From Aquatica leii (taxonomy: Eukaryota > Arthropoda > Insecta > Coleoptera > Lampyridae): DNA of 64,000 bases. The notes beneath the pieces were generated by a model, which had not been told where the DNA came from, searched no databases, and worked only from the letters and a program-made list of their open reading frames with translations. A program made the translations under genes and the position numbers. Position 1 is the stretch's first letter. The number at the start of each line of letters is the position of its first letter. The stretch lies in the NCBI GenBank assembly GCA_035610365.1, contig CM069432.1, positions 167,708,035 to 167,772,034 of the forward strand, written 5' to 3'. Positions 24,727 through 37,855 of the stretch are shown in pieces.

Positions 24727-24730
<4 letters not shown>

Positions 24731-25908
24731 ACCGCCGTTACTAAGCGCTTACAATATGGCCGCTCATCCCGATAGTTTAGATACCTACTGTCGGTAAATT
24801 TTATATAGCCTCTTAGTACCGGTTATATACCTTACTCGAAATAACCTCTTAGTAGCGATGAAACAAATACTTATATAAGATCATAGTTGCGGTTAGACAA
24901 CAGTGTATGAATAAACTAACCTCTCAATTTCTAAACAAATGTTTTGTTAATAGAAGCAAAAGTTTGCAAATATACCATAATTTTTTCAATCATAAATACT
25001 TTACGTATCTATAAATTAACATATTTAATAATTACTCATTACAGTTTTATCTTTATAACGGTAACTAAGAATCACTTTTTTATCCATGATAATATTTTAC
25101 TTTTCCTTTTACTTTAAATGGGCAAACAGTTGAGCTATTGTACACAAAATTAAAAATTTTGTTAGAAACAGATGTTTTGTGTCAAATGTTTATTAACACT
25201 TCTCAGTATAACTTAACAGGTAGTAAAAGCCCTTAAACAATTCTACTCTTTTTTTGAACACTTATAAATTATTATTATTTCTTCAAGGTTAATAAAAAAT
25301 TCTTTGTATGCAAACTGGTTCACTAATATGACAACCAGCGGAGCCAAAGATAACTAATGCGTTGCCACTGCAATAACAAACTTTTTGGTACGTTATTGTT
25401 ATTACTACTACTATCATTTATCACTAGTATTCTGGGAATGATAATACGTGGATTAAGAAGTAGACAAAGACATCGTTTAAAGATAAAAGCATGTAACTGT
25501 AGATTTGGTTAAATGAATATTATTTGATTTTTTTTATAGATATGCAATTAAAAAACAGATGCTTTAAACTTTATTTCACAATATGTAAATCTTTGAAACT
25601 ATTTTTTGAGAGTATTTCTTAACCGATTAAATTTAGGTTTTCTGCAACGAATTTCTTATTTAAATACCTAAAAATATTTTCTATAATTTAGTTTAAAATG
25701 AATAATTATAGATAATTTTATTTATGCTTTTCCTATTTTCATTTTATTTATTAATTATTGCCAACATGATTTGACCGAAATGGTCATCATAAGCCCTCTA
25801 AAAGTATAACCAGTTCAGTTTCGTATAAAATATTACCTCCCGTCTTTGAATTTTGTTGGTTTCGACACCTTACCGTATTGATTGAATTGAATTTTCTTTA
25901 GGTTAAGT
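24727..25908 (+). mobile_element. Probable left arm of a related, third satellite element
   Basis: Directly after an (AT)n tract this arm begins tttgtaccgccgtta, close to the tttgtaacgtcgta start of copies 1 and 2. Within the first ~65 bases it also has acaatatggcc..tcccgatagttt, which aligns to gcaatattgct..tcccgatatttt in copy 1 after a gap. A perfect 10-base palindrome taagcgctta sits at 24742-24751. The arm runs ~1.2 kb into the family B array. Similarity to the other left arms fades after the terminal region, so membership is inferred from the end and from the presence of a homologous array. Confidence 0.45.
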
Positions 25909-28900
25909 GACTAAAATCTACAATTTTTTACCAATCTTTACCAAACTTGAATATTGTAGTTCCGGAAACAAGAGAAACCGATTAGTGTTAACTGTGTTTT
26001 CTTATCTCTACTAGGTCGTTTTTTACGCATCTCGCACTTTTAACAATTTATTTGTATATTGAATGCAAGGTTGATAAGCCTAAAACGGATTACGACATCA
26101 AAATCTTATTTATACCTGCGGACTGTCTAACCATTTAGCAACGCATTTAAGTGTTTTTGTGCAATTATGAAAATTGTGAGCACGATTACACTTTAACCGT
26201 CGTTCAGTGTAATATCGGCAAGCGAAAGAAGAAACTTTGACTTTGCGGGTTTGTATTTAGATAAACCACAGTCAAAAATGACAAAGTGGCACACAGTAAG
26301 ATGCACCGTTTTGTTCTCTATCGTTCCTGGTAATTTCGATTTTTTCCAAATTGTAATAATAAACTTATTTAGCTTCTCGTAAGATACTACGTATACTAGA
26401 TTATAAAATTCAAAATTCTTTACGTAAAGTGACTAAAATCTACAATTTTTGACAAATCTTTACCAAATTCGAATATTGTAGTTCCGGAGACAAGAGAAAC
26501 CGATTAGTGTTAACTGTGTTTTCTTATCTCTACTAGGTCGTTTTTACGCATCTCGCACTTTTAACAATTTATTTGTATATTGAATGCAAGGTTGATAAGC
26601 CTAAAACGGATTACGACATCAAAATCTTATTTATACCTGCGGACTGTCTAACCATTTAGCAACGCATTTAAGTGTTTTTGTACAATTCCTATTAAAATTG
26701 TGAGCACGATTACACTTTAACCGTCGTTCAGTGTAATATCGGCAAGCGAAAGAAGAAACTTTGACTTTGCGGGTTTGTATTTAGATAAACCACAGTCAAA
26801 AATGACAAAGTGGCACACAGTAAGATGCACCGTTTTGTTCTCTATCGTTCCTGGTAATTTCGATTTTTTCCAAATTGTAATAATAAACTTATTTAGCTTC
26901 TCGTAAGATACTACGTATACTAGATTATAAAATTCAAAATTCTTTACGTAAAGTGACTAAAATCTACAATTTTGACAAATCTTTACCAAATTCGAATATT
27001 GTAGTTCCGGAGACAAGAGAAACCGATTAGTGTTAACTGTGTTTTCTTATCTCTACTAGGTCGTTTTTTACGCATCTCGCACTTTTAACAATTTATTTGT
27101 ATATTGAATGCAAGGTTGATAAGCCTAAAACGGATTACGACATCAAAATCTTATTTATACCTGCGGACTGTCTAACCATTTAGCAACGCATTTAAGTGTT
27201 TTTGTACAATTATGAAAATTGTGAGCACGATTACACTTTAACCGTCGTTCAGTGTAATATCGGCAAGCGAAAGAAGAAACTTTGACTTTGCGGGTTTGTA
27301 TTTAGATAAACCACAGTCAAAAATGACAAAGTGGCACACAGTAAGATGCACCGTTTTGTTCTCTATCGTTCCTGGTAATTTCGATTTTTTCCAAATTGTA
27401 ATAATAAACTTATTTAGCTTCTCGTAAGATACTACGTATACTAGATTATAAAATTCAAAATTCTTTACGTAAAGTGACTAAAATCTACAATTTTTGACAA
27501 ATCTTTACCAAATTCGAATATTGTAGTTCCGGAGACAAGAGAAACCGATTAGTGTTAACTGTGTTTTCTTATCTCTACTAGGTCGTTTTTTACGCATCTC
27601 GCACTTTTAACAATTTATTTGTATATTGAATGCAAGGTTGATAAGCCTAAAACGGATTACGACATCAAAATCTTATTTATACCTGCGGACTGTCTAACCA
27701 TTTAGCAACGCATTTAAGTGTTTTTGTACAATTATGAAAATTGTGAGCACGATTACACTTTAACCGTCGTTCAGTGTAATATCGGCAAGCGAAAGAAGAA
27801 ACTTTGACTTTGCGGGTTTGTATTTAGATAAACCACAGTCAAAATGACAAAGTGGCACACAGTAAGATGCACCGTTTTGTTCTCTATCGTTCCTGGTAAT
27901 TTCGATTTTTTCCAAATTGTAATAATAAACTTATTTAGCTTCTCGTAAGATACTACGTATACTAGATTATAAAATTCAAAATTCTTTACGTAAAGTGACT
28001 AAAATCTACAATTTTTGACAAATCTTTACCAAATTCGAATATTGTAGTTCCGGAGACAAGAGAAACCGATTAGTGTTAACTGTGTTTTCTTATCTCTACT
28101 AGGTCGTTTTTTACGCATCTCGCACTTTTAACAATTTATTTGTATATTGAATGCAAGGTTGATAAGCCTAAAACGGATTACGACATCAAAATCTTATTTA
28201 TACCTGCGGACTGTCTAACCATTTAGCAACGCATTTAAGTGTTTTTGTACAATTATGAAAATTGTGAGCACGATTACACTTTAACCGTCGTTCAGTGTAA
28301 TATCGGCAAGCGAAAGAAGAAACTTTGACTTTGCGGGTTTGTATTTAGATAAACCACAGTCAAAAATGACAAAGTGGCACACAGTAAGATGCACCGTTTT
28401 GTTCTCTATCGTTCCTGCTAAATTCGGATTTTTCCAAATTGTAATAATAAACTTATTTAGCTTCTCGTAAGATACTACGTATACTAGATTATAAAATTCA
28501 AAATTCTTTACGTAAAGTGACTAAAATCTACAATTTTTGACAAATCTTTACCAAATTCGAATATTGTAGTTCCGGAGACAAGAGAAACCGATTAGTGTTA
28601 ACTGTGTTTTCTTATCTCTACTAGGTCGTTTTTTACGCATCTCGCACTTTTAACAATTTATTTGTATATTGAATGCAAGGTTGATAAGCCTAAAACGGAT
28701 TACGACATCAAAATCTTATTTATACCTGCGGACTGTCTAACCATTTAGCAACGCATTTAAGTGTTTTTGTACAATTCCTATTAAAATTGTGAGCACGATT
28801 ACACTTTAACCGTCGTTCAGTGTAATATCGGCAAGCGAAAGAAGAAACTTTGACTTTGCGGGTTTGTATTTAGATAAACCACAGTCAAAAATGACAAAGT

Positions 28901-31900
28901 GGCACACAGTAAGATGCACCGTTTTGTTCTCTATCGTTCCTGGTAATTTCGATTTTTTCCAAATTGTAATAATAAACTTATTTAGCTTCTCGTAAGATAC
29001 TACGTATACTAGATTATAAAATTCAAAATTCTTTACGTAAAGTGACTAAAATCTACAATTTTTGACAAATCTTTACCAAATTCGAATATTGTAGTTCCGG
29101 AGACAAGAGAAACCGATTAGTGTTAACTGTGTTTTCTTATCTCTACTAGGTCGTTTTTTACGCATCTCGCACTTTTAACAATTTATTTGTATATTGAATG
29201 CAAGGTTGATAAGCCTAAAACGGATTACGACATCAAAATCTTATTTATACCTGCGGACTGTCTAACCATTTAGCAACGCATTTAAGTGTTTTTGTACAAT
29301 TCCTATTAAAATTGTGAGCACGATTACACTTTAACCGTCGTTCAGTGTAATATCGGCAAGCGAAAGAAGAAACTTTGACTTTGCGGGTTTGTATTTAGAT
29401 AAACCACAGTCAAAAATGACAAAGTGGCACACAGTAAGATGCACCGTTTTGTTCTCTATCGTTCCTGATAATTTCGATTTTTTCCAAATTGTAATAATAA
29501 ACTTATTTAGCTTCTCGTAAGATACTACGTATACTAGATTATAAAATTCAAAATTCTTTACGTAAAGTGACTAAAATCTACAATTTTTGACAAATCTTTA
29601 CCAAATTCGAATATTGTAGTTCCGGAGACAAGAGAAACCGATTAGTGTTAACTGTGTTTTCTTATCTCTACTAGGTCGTTTTTTACGCATCTCGCACTTT
29701 TAACAATTTATTTGTATATTGAATGCAAGGTTGATAAGCCTAAAACGGATTACGACATCAAAATCTTATTTATACCTGCGGACTGTCTAACCATTTAGCA
29801 ACGCATTTAAGTGTTTTTGTACAATTATGAAAATTGTGAGCACGATTACACTTTAACCGTCGTTCAGTGTAATATCGGCAAGCGAAAGAAGAAACTTTGA
29901 CTTTGCGGGTTTGTATTTAGATAAACCACAGTCAAAAATAACAAAGTGGCACACAGCAAGATGCACCGTTTTGTTCTCTATCGTTCCTGGTAATTTCGAT
30001 TTTTTCCAAATTGTAATAATAAACTTATTTAGCTTCTCGTAAGATACTACGTATACTAGATTATAAAATTCAAAATTCTTTACGTAAAGTGACTAAAATC
30101 TACAATTTTTGACAAATCTTTACCAAATTCGAATATTGTAGTTCCGGAGACAAGAGAAACCGATTAGTGTTAACTGTGTTTTCTTATCTCTACTAGGTCG
30201 TTTTTTACGCATCTCGCACTTTTAACAATTTATTTGTATATTGAATGCAAGGTTGATAAGCCTAAAACGGATTACGACATCAAAATCTTATTTATACCTG
30301 CGGACTGTCTAACCATTTAGCAATGCATTTAAGTGTTTTTGTACAATTCCTATTAAATTGTGAGCACGATTCCCTTTTAACCGTCGTTCAGTGTAATCTC
30401 GGCAAGCGAAAGAAGAAACTTTGACTTTGCGGGTTTGTATTTAGATAAACCACAGTCAAAAATGACAAAGTGGCACACAGTAAGATGCACCGTTTTGTTC
30501 TCTATCGTTCCTGGTAATTTCGATTTTTTCCAAATTGTAATAATAAACTTATTTAGCTTCTCGTAAGATACTACGTATACTAGATTATAAAATTCAAAAT
30601 TCTTTACGTAAAGTGACTAAAATCTACAATTTTTGACAAATCTTTACCAAATTCGAATATTGTAGTTCCGGAGACAAGAGAAACCGATTAGTGTTAACTG
30701 TGTTTTCTTATCTCTACTAGGTCGTTTTTACGCATCTCGCACTTTTAACAATTTATTTGTATATTGAATGCAAGGTTGATAAGCCTAAAACGGATTACGA
30801 CATCAAAATCTTATTTATACCTGCGGACTGTCTAACCATTTAGCAACGCATTTAAGTGTTTTTGTACAATTATGAAAATTGTGAGCACGATTACACTTTA
30901 ACCGTCGTTCAGTGTAATATCGGCAAGCGAAAGAAGAAACTTTGACTTTGCGGGTTTGTATTTAGATAAACCACAGTCAAAAATAACAAAGTGGCACACA
31001 GTAAGATGCACCGTTTTGTTCTCTATCGTTCCTGGTAATTTCGATTTTTTCCAAATTGTAATAATAAACTTATTTAGCTTCTCGTAAGATACTACGTATA
31101 CTAGATTATAAAATTCAAAATTCTTTACGTAAAGTGACTAAAATCTACAATTTTTGACAAATCTTTACCAAATTCGAATATTGTAGTTCCGGAGACAAGA
31201 GAAACCGATTAGTGTTAACTGTGTTTTCTTATCTCTACTAGGTCGTTTTTTACGCATCTCGCACTTTTAACAATTTATTTGTATATTGAATGCAAGGTTG
31301 ATAAGCCTAAAACGGATTACGACATCAAAATCTTATTTATACCTGCGGACTGTCTAACCATTTAGCAATGCATTTAAGTGTTTTTGTACAATTCCTATTA
31401 AAATTGTGAGCACGATTACACTTTAACCGTCGTTCAGTGTAATCTCGGCAAGCGAAAGAAGAAACTTTGACTTTGCGGGTTTGTATTTAGATAAACCACA
31501 GTCAAAAATGACAAAGTGGCACACAGTAAGATGCACCGTTTTGTTCTCTATCGTTCCTGGTAATTTCGATTTTTTCCAAATTGTAATAATAAACTTATTT
31601 AGCTTCTCGTAAGATACTACGTATACTAGATTATAAAATTCAAAATTCTTTACGTAAAGTGACTAAAATCTACAATTTTTGACAAATCTTTACCAAATTC
31701 GAATATTGTAGTTCCGGAGACAAGAGAAACCGATTAGTGTTAACTGTGTTTTCTTATCTCTACTAGGTCGTTTTTACGCATCTCGCACTTTTAACAATTT
31801 ATTTGTATATTGAATGCAAGGTTGATAAGCCTAAAACGGATTACGACATCAAAATCTTATTTATACCTGCGGACTGTCTAACCATTTAGCAACGCATTTA

Positions 31901-32073
31901 AGTGTTTTTGTACAATTCCTATTAAAATTGTGAGCACGATTACACTTTAACCGTCGTTCAGTGTAATCTCGGCAAGCGAAAGAAGAAACTTTGACTTTGC
32001 GGGTTTGTATTTAGATAAACCACAGTCAAAAATGACAAAGTGGCACACAGTAAGATGCACCGTTTTGTTCTCT
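25909..32073 (+). repeat. Family B satellite array (~522 bp unit, 11 full units and one partial)
   Basis: With the anchor gactaaaatctaca, units start at 25909, 26431, 26954, 27476, 27997, 28519, 29044, 29569, 30091, 30614, 31136 and 31661; the last is cut at ~32073. Two main length forms (~522 and ~525) differ by a small indel: acaattatgaaaattg versus acaattcctattaaaattg. Except for the first, units are nearly identical, far more uniform than family A, which indicates recent amplification or strong homogenisation. The unit is a diverged homologue of family A in the same orientation: both share actaaaatcYacaattttt, ttaccaaat, a tttgacttt segment and ataataaRcttatttagctt. Confidence 0.94.
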
Positions 32074-32081
32074 TCTAAAAA

Positions 32082-32920
32082 ATCTTGTACCAAAATGGCT
32101 TAATACGTTTTTGAATTCGATTTCTGGAAACTGACAGAATTCTTTCAAAGTATTTGTCATTACTGTATATATAGAAAAATGCTTATATATTTTGACTACA
32201 ATACTATCAATATCAAGTATTGGCATCTTATCAACCACATGTTGTACACATTTTCATGGCCAACTTTACTTGTTAATTTATTGTAAACATTCATTTTTCC
32301 TTTGCGTTTTACACCCCCAAAATTTTTTTGTGTTATCTGCACAAAAACAAATAACTTTTTTAGTAAGATTGTATTTTTCAAAGGTTCTGAAAACGTATTT
32401 TGTTAAAAGATCCGATGTTTCGCCAGGTTGAAATTCTAATAACTTCACATGGACTTGGTTATCAAAAAGTACCTAACAATAATAGGAACTAATTTTTGAT
32501 TAAATCTATTTGAAGTCTCTACAGTGACAGTAATAAAATTTACAGATTGTAAATTTTGAGAAACTTCAGTAAATACATGGGGAGCAATTACATTAGTTAT
32601 GATTGCTTCAGTCTTTGTTTTTGCACTAGAAAACTTTGGGTCATAGAAAGAAGAGATTAACTTTGAAGTGCAAGTAGAAAAATTAAAACTAAAATTATGT
32701 TGCGCTGTGTGATAAGCAAATGTGGTCTCTTTGGCTGCGCAATTCAAATCGTTGCTGCTTGGTTCGGTCATTTTAAAAAATGTAGTAACAGCTTGACTGA
32801 TTGTCGATGCACACTTAGCTTTTTTATGTTTCTGAGTATTTACATGTTGCGCAATGTCACGGCGACTACCTTGTGCAAACGAAAATTCTGAATTGCAAAT
32901 AGTACACTGTACGGACTCTT
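32082..32920 (-). pseudogene. hAT-superfamily transposase fragment 1 (zinc finger plus start of catalytic domain)
   Basis: Reading the minus strand from ~32915 down, a C2H2/BED-like finger comes first (CTICNSEFSFAQGSRRDIAQH..TQKH). It is followed by ETTFAYHTAQHNFSF, KTEAIITNVIAP, then FITVTVETSNRF and LVPIIVRYF. After a frame change come LLEFQPGETSDLL, KVICFCADNTKKFWG and DIDSIVVKIYKHFSIYTV, ending at ~32085 with FGTRF. This order is that of an arthropod hAT-like transposase family common in insect genomes. The first catalytic Asp position reads Glu (TVETSN, expected TTDASN) and at least two frame changes are present. The expected continuation after the TRW/TRF motif is missing, because the family B array begins there. 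Confidence 0.75.
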
Positions 32921-34194
32921 CTCAGCACCCTTCTTTTATAACTATTTTTGTTCAAAATTTTCTAATAGGCTAATTCACTACACGTTGTCAAATGAACTTA
33001 AATGATAATAAACCAATGGGATACCTTACAACCTTACCACAAATCAAAGTGAACTGCGTTTTGAGTTTTGACATCGGAATTGGGAAGATGCACATACGCA
33101 GAATTACAAGCGCAACATGAATTCGGCTACTTCGGGATGATTCGGAAATGTGCACAATAGAGTTGACATTGCAGTTGAAATCTTTCAAGAAAATAACATA
33201 GAACTATTAAAAACAGACGCATTAAAAAAACGGACCGGACATATGAATATAGTTTAAATAACGTACAGTCCGTTATAAGAATGGACGTATGGCACACTAT
33301 ATCTTTAGTAAATTAACATTTAATAATGCACTGATAATAGCAACTAATCGTAATTGTTTCCTGATTACGCTTATAGGAACATTGCCTTTCATTTTATCAC
33401 TACAAAAATCGACACATCTTTGCTGCGCACTTGTTTCTCTGAAGGATATTTACAATTTGGAAATAATTAAATTACATATCTACCTTGTGATTAGATATAT
33501 ATTGTTATATCGGAACAAAGCGCTGAAGTGAAATAATTTCAAAAATATATAGTATTGCTGTTCATCTGCTTTCATCGATGTTTGTTTTTGCATTTTTTTA
33601 GGGTTTTTGATTTTCTGAGTTTTTGTAATTTCTCTTTTTTTGAGATTGTTCACTTCGATATTCTGTAATTTTATAACTATGACTTTTACTTTGTCATTAA
33701 ATAGTTATTTTATTAGGAGTAGATGCATAAACAGGGGTAATATGTTAACTAAAGTTCAAACAAAACTGAAAGAAATCCATAATTTATACTTACGTTATCG
33801 AGTTCTACATACTGTTTATGTTATCGCGCGTTTAATTTGATCTATTGTATTAATTTTTTCTATTAATTATTTTATCTCAATTATTTTTCTAAAGAAATTA
33901 ACAAATCAGACAAAATCAATAATTTAGTTCTTTTTGAAACGGATACATTCTACACCTTCCAGATATGCCTAGATTAACTTTTACCTTACTGGTTCTGAAG
34001 TAACTGTTAACATGTACATATGTACTACAGACATTTAAATGAATGTATACTGTTTTTTTTTGACAGAACAGTGTAGAGTCGGCAGGTTTTGGATTTGTCA
34101 GTAAGTGCCAAAACAGTTATTTATGTATTTATCCATAATTATCAATAAAGGTAACAGTTTGTTGTCAATAACGCACGTTAAATGTATGATGTTC
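32921..34194. other. Non-coding stretch between two hAT remnants
   Basis: No family-specific motif seen. The short open frames in this interval have no recognisable domain. Confidence 0.4.
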
Positions 34195-34640
34195 ATTTTT
34201 TATCAGTTGAAATAAATGGAAGCAACACTTTATAGTTATCCTTGAAGAATTTGAAAGACTTTATGCAAACACACCACCTTGTTGGGCAAAACGGTGTTAA
34301 TCCTTTTGGGTGAACTGGGGTATCAAATTCATTCACTACTCTGTCTTTTTGGAATTTTTCAAAGCAAACCAAACATTCAGGAGATTTTCTCTTTTATGTA
34401 ATCAACTCTCTGATATTAAGCAATTTTGTACAAGTTTCTAAAGAGTACTGCGGCGGTCGAAGATGTATTATAGAAACTGAGAAAATATTCTTTCCACTCT
34501 GGAGCCACTGCAGTTATTAGAATGCTGAATGAAATCTGCTTAGAATTACTACAATCTGTGGTTTCATTTATTATTGAAAAAAAAGGATTGGTGCTGCATT
34601 TCTTCAAAAATTTCATTTAGAACAAAAAATGTCATGTCCA
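34195..34640 (-). pseudogene. hAT-superfamily transposase fragment 2
   Basis: On the minus strand this holds QSFFSIINETTDCSNSKQ, matching the FSII.DETTD..S.KQ motif around the first catalytic Asp (here Asn). Further downstream in a shifted frame is FCPTRWCVCIKSFKFF, matching the PTRW motif, followed by KDNYKVLLPFIS and a stop. Most of the sequence expected between the two motifs is missing, and frames shift between them. Upstream (~34800-34900, minus) is a weak zinc-finger-like Cys/His pattern that could belong to it. The sequence type differs from fragment 1. Confidence 0.6.
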
Positions 34641-36870
34641 AACTTCATTGGCTACTTCCTTTGAAAGTCATTTAAAAACTTTTTTGTTTTTCGTCTATTT
34701 TTTGAGTGCTGGATTACCATTTGCTTGAAGGTTTAAAAACCTTGGAATCTTCTTCTTCATGGTCACAAATTGCCAAGTAAAGAAATTATGCACGGTAGAG
34801 CTTTACGTGTTTCTTGTGTTTCTTTAGTTTTTTTTTGTATTCAAACTTGCAAAAACATTTGTACCTTTCTTTACTACCGCTAGTAACTGCACTGAATTTA
34901 TATGCAATTGTGAACTTTAGACCAGTTGTCGGAACCATTTTTGCACAATTAATCGAATCCTTTTTTTTAATCTGTGAAGTAAGCTAACGTAGACTTTTAA
35001 TTTCAGAAGTAGTTTTGCGTGTCATACACAATCCATTTGAATTTTCGTTACATAAACGAACGTACTTTTTTTTTCTACTAGAAAGGGCCGTCGAGCGAAT
35101 TAGTTCTTATATGAATGGACAATGTGTCTGACGTATCTACCTCTATTTACTTGACGCAAGCAAGCGAATCTTCTCAATCCGTGTAAACACACAGGGATGA
35201 CTTAAACTAATTGATTCTTCTGATATAATGTTATATAAATTTGAGTCTACTCATTTAGGTAACTACTATGGGTGCATTGACTTTAATGCAACCATGTACT
35301 TGCCACCCCTGGAACAGTGACCAAAGTGTCAACCATAAGTACATAATTTCCAAATCTTAATGTGTCAGAATAATTTCGAGTCAAAACTATCGTTATTTAA
35401 ACTAAACCCGTAGAGATAATTAAACTTGTTTCTTTTTCACAAAACTTTTTAGTTTAACAGCTAGTGCTGTATCAATTTGACATTTCTTTGCAGATTTATA
35501 AATCGTACGAACAGAAAATTATTGTCTTGATCTGCCAACTGCAACTCATTTAAAATCTCTAAAAAAACTTGATTCAAACGTAAAACCCAGATTCCAGTTT
35601 ACAATTTTTTTATGACGTTTAAGAAGATTATAGCTTGTTTGCATTTAGTGTTAACATCAGCGTCTTTATTAATACATGTATATATTAATTGTTTTTGCTC
35701 TAGGCACATCATATAGTGTCGATTCTTTTGTTTAGACAGAGGATGGTAAATTTTTTAATTTGGTTGTTTGTTTAAAGAATCTTCAACAAGGAGCAATATC
35801 AGTGCGTGTACAAATTTTTAATAAAAGTAAAAAGAAGCAACATTCTCTTCACATTTTTAACAGATTCAATAAACATGTAAAATTGTGGATGTGTTTGGGA
35901 AACCTACAATATTCTTTAACTTTAGCTTGTGATCTGCTGTATTTTTCACAAACATACTGCATAAGGCCAATGTTGTAAATTGTGTAATTTGTTTTATAAT
36001 CAATTACCTTATTTTCTTTAAATTAATTAAGACTATCTTTATATGTAAAAAACAGTTAACTTCTTTAGTTTTCAGTTTGCTATTATTTTAATCTTCAGTT
36101 TATTAAAAATATAAATTTTATGATTTATATTTCAAATTGACATTTCATAGAATATAAAGTATTTTTCATTTTTGATTGATAAAGTTATAAATACTTTATA
36201 ATTAAAAAATTAAGTGTCTTGGCAGTTTTAGCAACTGACTAATGTGGGAAACAAAAAGTGTTTTGTTTTATATCAACGTAACTTCAAAATGTTTACGTTT
36301 ACAAATGATTGAGAAACATGACGTATATAAACAACACTTTTGCATCTTTTGCATAAAGATAACTACAGGTTGAATGTCTCATATGATTAGTAATGCTGTT
36401 ACTTTAGCACAAAAATCTATTACTGATTTGAGATTTAACAATAAGAATGCTTATATACATAAGTAAATTACTCGATTTCTATTGATGCGTTTTTTAAGCT
36501 TTCTTTAAGATAATATTCAATGCATTTTAGTTTGAGTGTCTCTTTTCAGTCTAGCGTGTAAATACGTTTATGATTCAAGATAAGCAGTAACTAAATAAAC
36601 AGTCAACACAAATGTTAAAGAAATTCTAAGAAAGGCTAGTAGTATTCTGGAAAATTTCGACAAATTTCGAACCATACCTAATATTGTGTATAAACTTGTG
36701 TTTTCTTAGCAAAAATCCAATTACAACGTTTACTACCTTTATACCTAGCTAAATCGGTTGTGTTTTCTTGTTAATTAGTTGTTCGAGTTAATGTTTTTAA
36801 GCAAATAATAATAAAAATCTATAATTTTTTGTTTTCTACTTAAAAACACAAAATCATAATATATGTATAT
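34641..36870. other. Non-coding stretch, unidentified
   Basis: Some minus-strand pieces near 34780-35000 look coding-like and may extend hAT fragment 2 upstream, but stops and frame shifts prevent a family call. From about 35200 to 36870 I see nothing beyond a weak similarity of 36530-36610 to 44270-44351 (both contain aagataagcagtaa and cagYYaacac). Confidence 0.35.
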
Positions 36871-37215
36871 TTTTAATTTTACTCGTTTAATTTTTACTTT
36901 AAAAGAGCAGACTTAACAAATTATGAATAATGAAATTGTTTATACAAATACAATCAGCACGTAGGTACTATGATGTACGCATACGGTCAGCAAATTAATC
37001 TTCGAATTAATTTCCATACAGCTGCTTAAAAATACTTTAACTTATGTAATAAAATAATTGCGCAGTACAAAATACATTTTTCACATCAATACAAAATTTA
37101 CAGTTCTTATATAATTCTTACATTTTTATTGGCATGAAAAAGTCCAATTTTCAATAAGTCGAATTGCTTTAGCTACATCTTGAGATCCGAGTTTGACTAT
37201 ATTTATTTAAAATTA
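36871..37215 (+). repeat. Dispersed repeat E, copy 1 (pairs with 44589-44940)
   Basis: Direct diverged repeat of 44589-44940. Shared landmarks in order: tttaaaagagcaga, attatgaataat, attgtttatacaa, caatcagcacgtaggtacta, gcatacgg, taataaaataat, ttattggcatgaaaaa, catcttgaga and gactat.tt. No coding capacity seen. Confidence 0.65.
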
Positions 37216-37345
37216 AAAAGAGTCAAATTTATAATTAAGTTTGTCTAGTTTTCTGTAAAACTTAATTGTAATACAAAAAAGGGTATTGTGTTGCATTACA
37301 TTATTTATAAATTACTATGAGGTAAGGATATAAACTCCTCCAAAA

Positions 37346-37855
37346 ACTTATCATTTGACGGTTTATTTCTATATTAAATAGATTCGATGTGGAGGGTAGG
37401 CACCAGTCAGAAATAAAACAAATCTATTGTTCTGGCTACGTTTCGTCAACTATTGCGCCTAACTTCATCAGGCCAATCTATATTAAATGGTACTTATAAT
37501 TTAAAAAGTATCAGAGTGATAAACATGGTTAACTTGTCAGTATAATTAAAAACTTACTAACTAGAATAATAAATTACAATTACAGCAAAGAATGAAAAAC
37601 AGGAAGTACTAGAAATATTCGTTCACTAATATTACGATTGTGTTGAATAGAATACTCAATTGAATTTAACTTTCCTCAACCGTAAACGTTAAATTTCTGC
37701 CCAAACACAACACCATTTACTACAGATAGGCCTGATGTAGTTGGCGCAATAGCTGACAAAACGTAGAAAAAATAATCGATTTGTTTTATTTAGTGCCTAT
37801 CCTTCAAATCAAAGGATCTATTTAATATAGAAATACACCATCAACTTATTTATAA
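37346..37855. mobile_element. Foldback element 1, ~130 bp imperfect inverted arms
   Basis: 37346-37478 is the inverted counterpart of 37723-37855, with several mismatches and small indels. The outer segments match as tttctatattaaatagat, the middle as aaataaaacaaatc, and the inner parts as ctacgttttgtc/ctacgtttcgtc, actattgcgcc and catcaggcc. The ~245-base spacer has no open frame of note. The order of sites within the arms (a tacgttt(t/c)gtc core, then a catcagg word) resembles that in the unrelated-sequence foldback at 62433-62885. Confidence 0.68.

Noticed and set aside
25909..32073. CRISPR-like array
   Set aside because: The repeats are ~522 bp and directly adjoining, with no short repeat/variable spacer pattern; the context is eukaryotic.
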